Positions 23,263 to 25,545 of a stretch of DNA of 25,545 bases are shown here, piece by piece. The notes under the pieces are model-generated. The model was not told the origin of the DNA. It made no database searches and saw nothing but the letters and a program-made list of their open reading frames with translations. Source of the stretch: JBBSEZ01 sp038239195 (lineage in GTDB: Bacteria > Planctomycetota > Planctomycetia > Gemmatales > Gemmataceae). The first letter of the stretch is position 1. Each line of letters begins with the position of its first letter. Where the stretch lies: NCBI GenBank assembly GCA_038239195.1, contig JBBSEZ010000097.1, positions 1 through 25,545 on the forward strand, in the 5' to 3' direction. The translations under genes were made by a program, and so were the position numbers.

Positions 23263-25239
23263 ATGAAGAACCGTCGCTGGACGATGCTTGCGGGCTGCCT
23301 GGCCCTGAACGTGGCCGGGCTGATGATGATCCTGTATGGGAGGACCAGTAACGCCACGGCGCCGCCGGTCCTGGCCAGGGCCGACGAGGCGCCGAAGATT
23401 GCCTCGAGTCGGATCACCCACGTCACCATCTACCCCGACAGCGCCCTCGTGACGCGCGAGGTGGACGTGCCGGCGGGGCAGGGCGTGATGGAGCTGGTCG
23501 TGGCGCCGCTGCCGGAACACGCGGTCAGCAGTTCGCTCTACGCGGAGAGCTCGGAAGGCGTGCGCGTGCTCACCACGCGCTTCCGCACCAAGCCGGTGCT
23601 GGAGGACACCCGCGAGGAGGTGCGCCGGCTCGAGGACCAGGCGAAAAAGCTCCAGCAGACGTCGCAGAAGCTCCAGGCGGACATTCGCGCCATGGAGGCG
23701 AACGTCGCCCTGCTGGGCAAGCTGGAGGGCTTCGCCAGCGCCAGCACGGTCCACGCCACCGAGAAGGGCAAGATGGACAGCGAAGCGACCATCTTGCTGG
23801 CGAAGTACGTGATGGAGACGCGCACCGAGAAGGCGAAGGCGCTGGTGGCGCTGACGCAGCAGCAGCAAGAGAACACCGAGACGCAGCAGTTCGTGACGCG
23901 CAAGCTGCGCGAGCTGACCTCGGGCACCAGCAAGGTCGAGCGCGACGCGGTGATCGTGATCGAGAAGAACAACGGGGCCGGCAAGGTGCGCCTGAGCTAC
24001 CTGGTGACCAGCGCGGCGTGGCGCCCGCAGTACAAGTTCCGCGCCGGCCGAACCGTCAAGGACGTGGTAGGGGTGGAGTACCTGGCCGCCGTGGTGCAGC
24101 AGACGGGCGAGGACTGGTCCCGGGTGAACGTGACACTCTCGACGGCGCAGCCGATGCTCAACGCGGCCCCGCCGGACCTCAGGACGCTGGCCGTCGCTGT
24201 CGTGCCGCGTGGCACGCCGATGCCGGGCGTGGCCATCACGCGCGCCCAACTCGGGACGCAGGTGGGCGGCTTCAACATCGGCAGAATGCCGGTCACCGGG
24301 GCTGGGGCTGGCCCCGGCTTCCAACTCGGCGGCTTTGGCATGAACGCGGCGCCGGCGCCGCCGCCCGTGGCGGCCTTCGCCAACCCGAAGGGCAAGGTCA
24401 CGGCCGCGGAACTGGGCATGGCGGCTCAGAACCTGCGCCAGGAGGCCCAGAAGCGGCTCAACGCGCGGTCGGAGTTCGACGCCAACACCATCACCAACTA
24501 CGCCGCCGCCCTCGATCAAGCCAAGGACCTGGTTCTGTGCGCCGACGGCAAGCAGGACGTCGGCGCCCTGGCGCGCGAGCGCCGCACGGAAGGCCCGAGC
24601 GTGACCTACCACCTGCTCAATCGGCTGAGCGTGCCGTCGCGCGCCGACGACCAGGTGATCGAGGTGACCAAGCTCCAGATGGTGCCGGACTACTTCTACA
24701 AGACGATCCCGGTGCTGTCGCCGCACGTCTACCGCCAGGCGAACCTGACGAACAAGAGCACCTACGTCCTGCTGCCGGGCGAGGCGACCATGTACAACGG
24801 CACCGACTTCGTGGGTCGCATGAACGTCCCTCTGGTCGCCATCGGCGAGGAGCTGACGGTCGGCTTCGGCGCCGACCCGCAGCTCCAGGTGCAACGGCAG
24901 ATGCTGGACAAGTCGCGCACCATGCAGGGCGGCAATCAGATCCTGAAGTTCGAGTATCGCATCCTGATCTCGAGCTACAAGGCGGACAAGGTGAAGGTGC
25001 AGGTGTGGGACCGCCTGCCGCACGCCGAGAGCGAGACGCTGGGCGTCAGCATGCTCAAGGCAGCGCCGGAGCTGTCCAAGGACCCCATCTACTTGCGCGA
25101 GGAGCGCCCCACCAACTTGCTGCGCTGGGACCTGGAAGTCGCCTCCGACGCGCGCGGCGAGCGCGCCGCCAAGGTCCAGTACGAGTTCCGCCTGGAGCTC
25201 GACCGGCAGGCGACCATCGGCAGCTTCCAGAGCAAATAG
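23263..25239 (+). CDS. Exported DUF4139-family protein (MuiA-like)
   Basis: The protein has 658 residues. A hydrophobic N-terminus (about 7-26) acts as signal or anchor. Residues about 50-110 match the DUF4140-type start (ITHVTIYPDSALVTREVDVP), followed by a coiled coil (about 113-148, REEVRRLEDQAKKLQQTSQK). The DUF4139 domain starts around 240 with VRLSYLVTSAAWRPQYKFRA and runs to the C-terminus (VYRQANLTNKSTYVLLPGEA, VQVWDRLPHAESE). A Gly/Ala/Pro-rich low-complexity insert at about 320-375 splits the domain and is unusual. Some relatives are called mucoidy inhibitor A, but their biochemistry is not established. The ATG at 23263 follows AGAGGACG; an earlier in-frame start at 23128 lies in the repeat element and is rejected. 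Confidence 0.88.
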   Translation: MKNRRWTMLAGCLALNVAGLMMILYGRTSNATAPPVLARADEAPKIASSRITHVTIYPDSALVTREVDVPAGQGVMELVVAPLPEHAVSSSLYAESSEGVRVLTTRFRTKPVLEDTREEVRRLEDQAKKLQQTSQKLQADIRAMEANVALLGKLEGFASASTVHATEKGKMDSEATILLAKYVMETRTEKAKALVALTQQQQENTETQQFVTRKLRELTSGTSKVERDAVIVIEKNNGAGKVRLSYLVTSAAWRPQYKFRAGRTVKDVVGVEYLAAVVQQTGEDWSRVNVTLSTAQPMLNAAPPDLRTLAVAVVPRGTPMPGVAITRAQLGTQVGGFNIGRMPVTGAGAGPGFQLGGFGMNAAPAPPPVAAFANPKGKVTAAELGMAAQNLRQEAQKRLNARSEFDANTITNYAAALDQAKDLVLCADGKQDVGALARERRTEGPSVTYHLLNRLSVPSRADDQVIEVTKLQMVPDYFYKTIPVLSPHVYRQANLTNKSTYVLLPGEATMYNGTDFVGRMNVPLVAIGEELTVGFGADPQLQVQRQMLDKSRTMQGGNQILKFEYRILISSYKADKVKVQVWDRLPHAESETLGVSMLKAAPELSKDPIYLREERPTNLLRWDLEVASDARGERAAKVQYEFRLELDRQATIGSFQSK

Positions 25240-25261
25240 TGCGTAGTCCGTAGTGCTTGGC

Positions 25262-25321
25262 AAAGACGCTCCCGTGTTCTCGTCCTCCTTGGAGGCAAGA
25301 AAACACGGGGGCGTCTTCTTT
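25262..25321 (+). terminator. Intrinsic terminator of the DUF4139 gene
   Basis: GACGCTCCCGTGTT (25265-25278) pairs with AACACGGGGGCGTC (25302-25315) with one wobble, followed by TTCTTT. An inner hairpin CCTCC-TT-GGAGG sits in the loop. It begins 22 bases after the stop codon. A strong and typical terminator; the leading AAAGA also makes it partly bidirectional. Confidence 0.85.
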
Positions 25322-25387
25322 GCTACGGACGACGGGTGGGGCAAATCTTGCGGGAGGGCCCCCGGTTAGGACTTGTAAATAAATAAC

Positions 25388-25426
25388 TTGAACAAATGTG
25401 CTATCGGGGCGATATCGTATATACTC
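25388..25426 (+). promoter_or_regulatory. Candidate promoter with small inverted repeat, upstream of the last gene
   Basis: The stretch 25370-25430 is much more AT-rich than its surroundings. TTGAAC (25388-25393) and GATATC (25411-25416) are 17 bases apart. The spacer carries TATCG-GGG-CGATA (25402-25414), a perfect inverted repeat that could bind a repressor. TATATACT (25419-25426) is an alternative -10. Tentative. Confidence 0.38.
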
Positions 25427-25508
25427 GACGCGGGTCAGCGTGACACAATAGACAAAGACCGGAACACCCATAAACTCAGACCATGGAGGAAGGAATGGGA
25501 GGCCGGTC

Positions 25509-25545
25509 ATGCGAGAGATTACGTTTTCCGAGGCGGATGTGCAAG
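25509..25545 (+). CDS. Start of a gene cut by the window end
   Basis: An ATG at 25509 with GGGAGG six bases upstream opens the frame MREITFSEADVQ, which continues past the window edge. The preceding AT-rich promoter-like stretch and the terminator before it support a new transcription unit. Twelve residues are too few to name a product. A competing ATG at 25483 in another frame gives an Arg/Cys-rich sequence and is less likely. Confidence 0.55.
   Translation, partial: MREITFSEADVQ

Overview
The window is high-GC DNA, almost certainly from a planctomycete of the Gemmata type. The evidence is a membrane Ser/Thr kinase fused to a large WD40 array with the N-terminal region usual in planctomycete kinases, a secreted di-heme c-type cytochrome fused to WD40 repeats, a DUF4139-type secreted protein, coiled-coil exported proteins, and many dispersed palindromic repeats. 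No rRNA, tRNA, CRISPR array, transposase or phage gene was recognised.

Layout. 131-3688 (minus) is the kinase-WD40 receptor. Divergent from it are two exported coiled-coil proteins (3973-4830, 4930-5865), each followed by a strong palindrome, then a small glycine-zipper membrane protein (6063-6323) and RNase PH (6521-7288). 7518-10451 is a tightly overlapping three-gene membrane operon: a Cys-phosphatase with a membrane anchor and a beta-rich C-terminal domain, a multi-span LPG-synthase-TM/UPF0104 protein, and a polyprenyl-phosphate-type glycosyltransferase. A possible 50-residue ORF overlaps its end. 10601-11137 holds two decayed tandem copies of one small gene, one without a start and one with an amber codon. 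11138-12139 is a protein of unknown role that converges, stop to stop, on a HEAT-repeat protein (12141-12554, minus).

12791-19607 is a glycan-assembly locus. On the minus strand is a 1092-residue fusion of two GT2 domains and one GT4 domain. Divergent from it are a GT2 protein with a beta-rich C-terminal domain and a GT4 protein with a tandemly repeated coiled-coil tail. The leader of the fusion gene contains a textbook intrinsic terminator on its own strand, preceded by two mutually exclusive hairpins, so attenuation is possible. The rest is family I inorganic pyrophosphatase (19890-20462), the cytochrome-WD40 protein (20576-23131), whose last codons lie inside a palindromic repeat element, the DUF4139 protein (23263-25239) with a clear terminator, an AT-rich promoter-like region, and the first codons of a gene cut by the window end.

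The most plausible undescribed units are the phosphatase/UPF0104/glycosyltransferase operon and the divergent glycosyltransferase locus with its possible attenuator. Long ORFs antisense to the large GC-rich genes are shadows and were left out.
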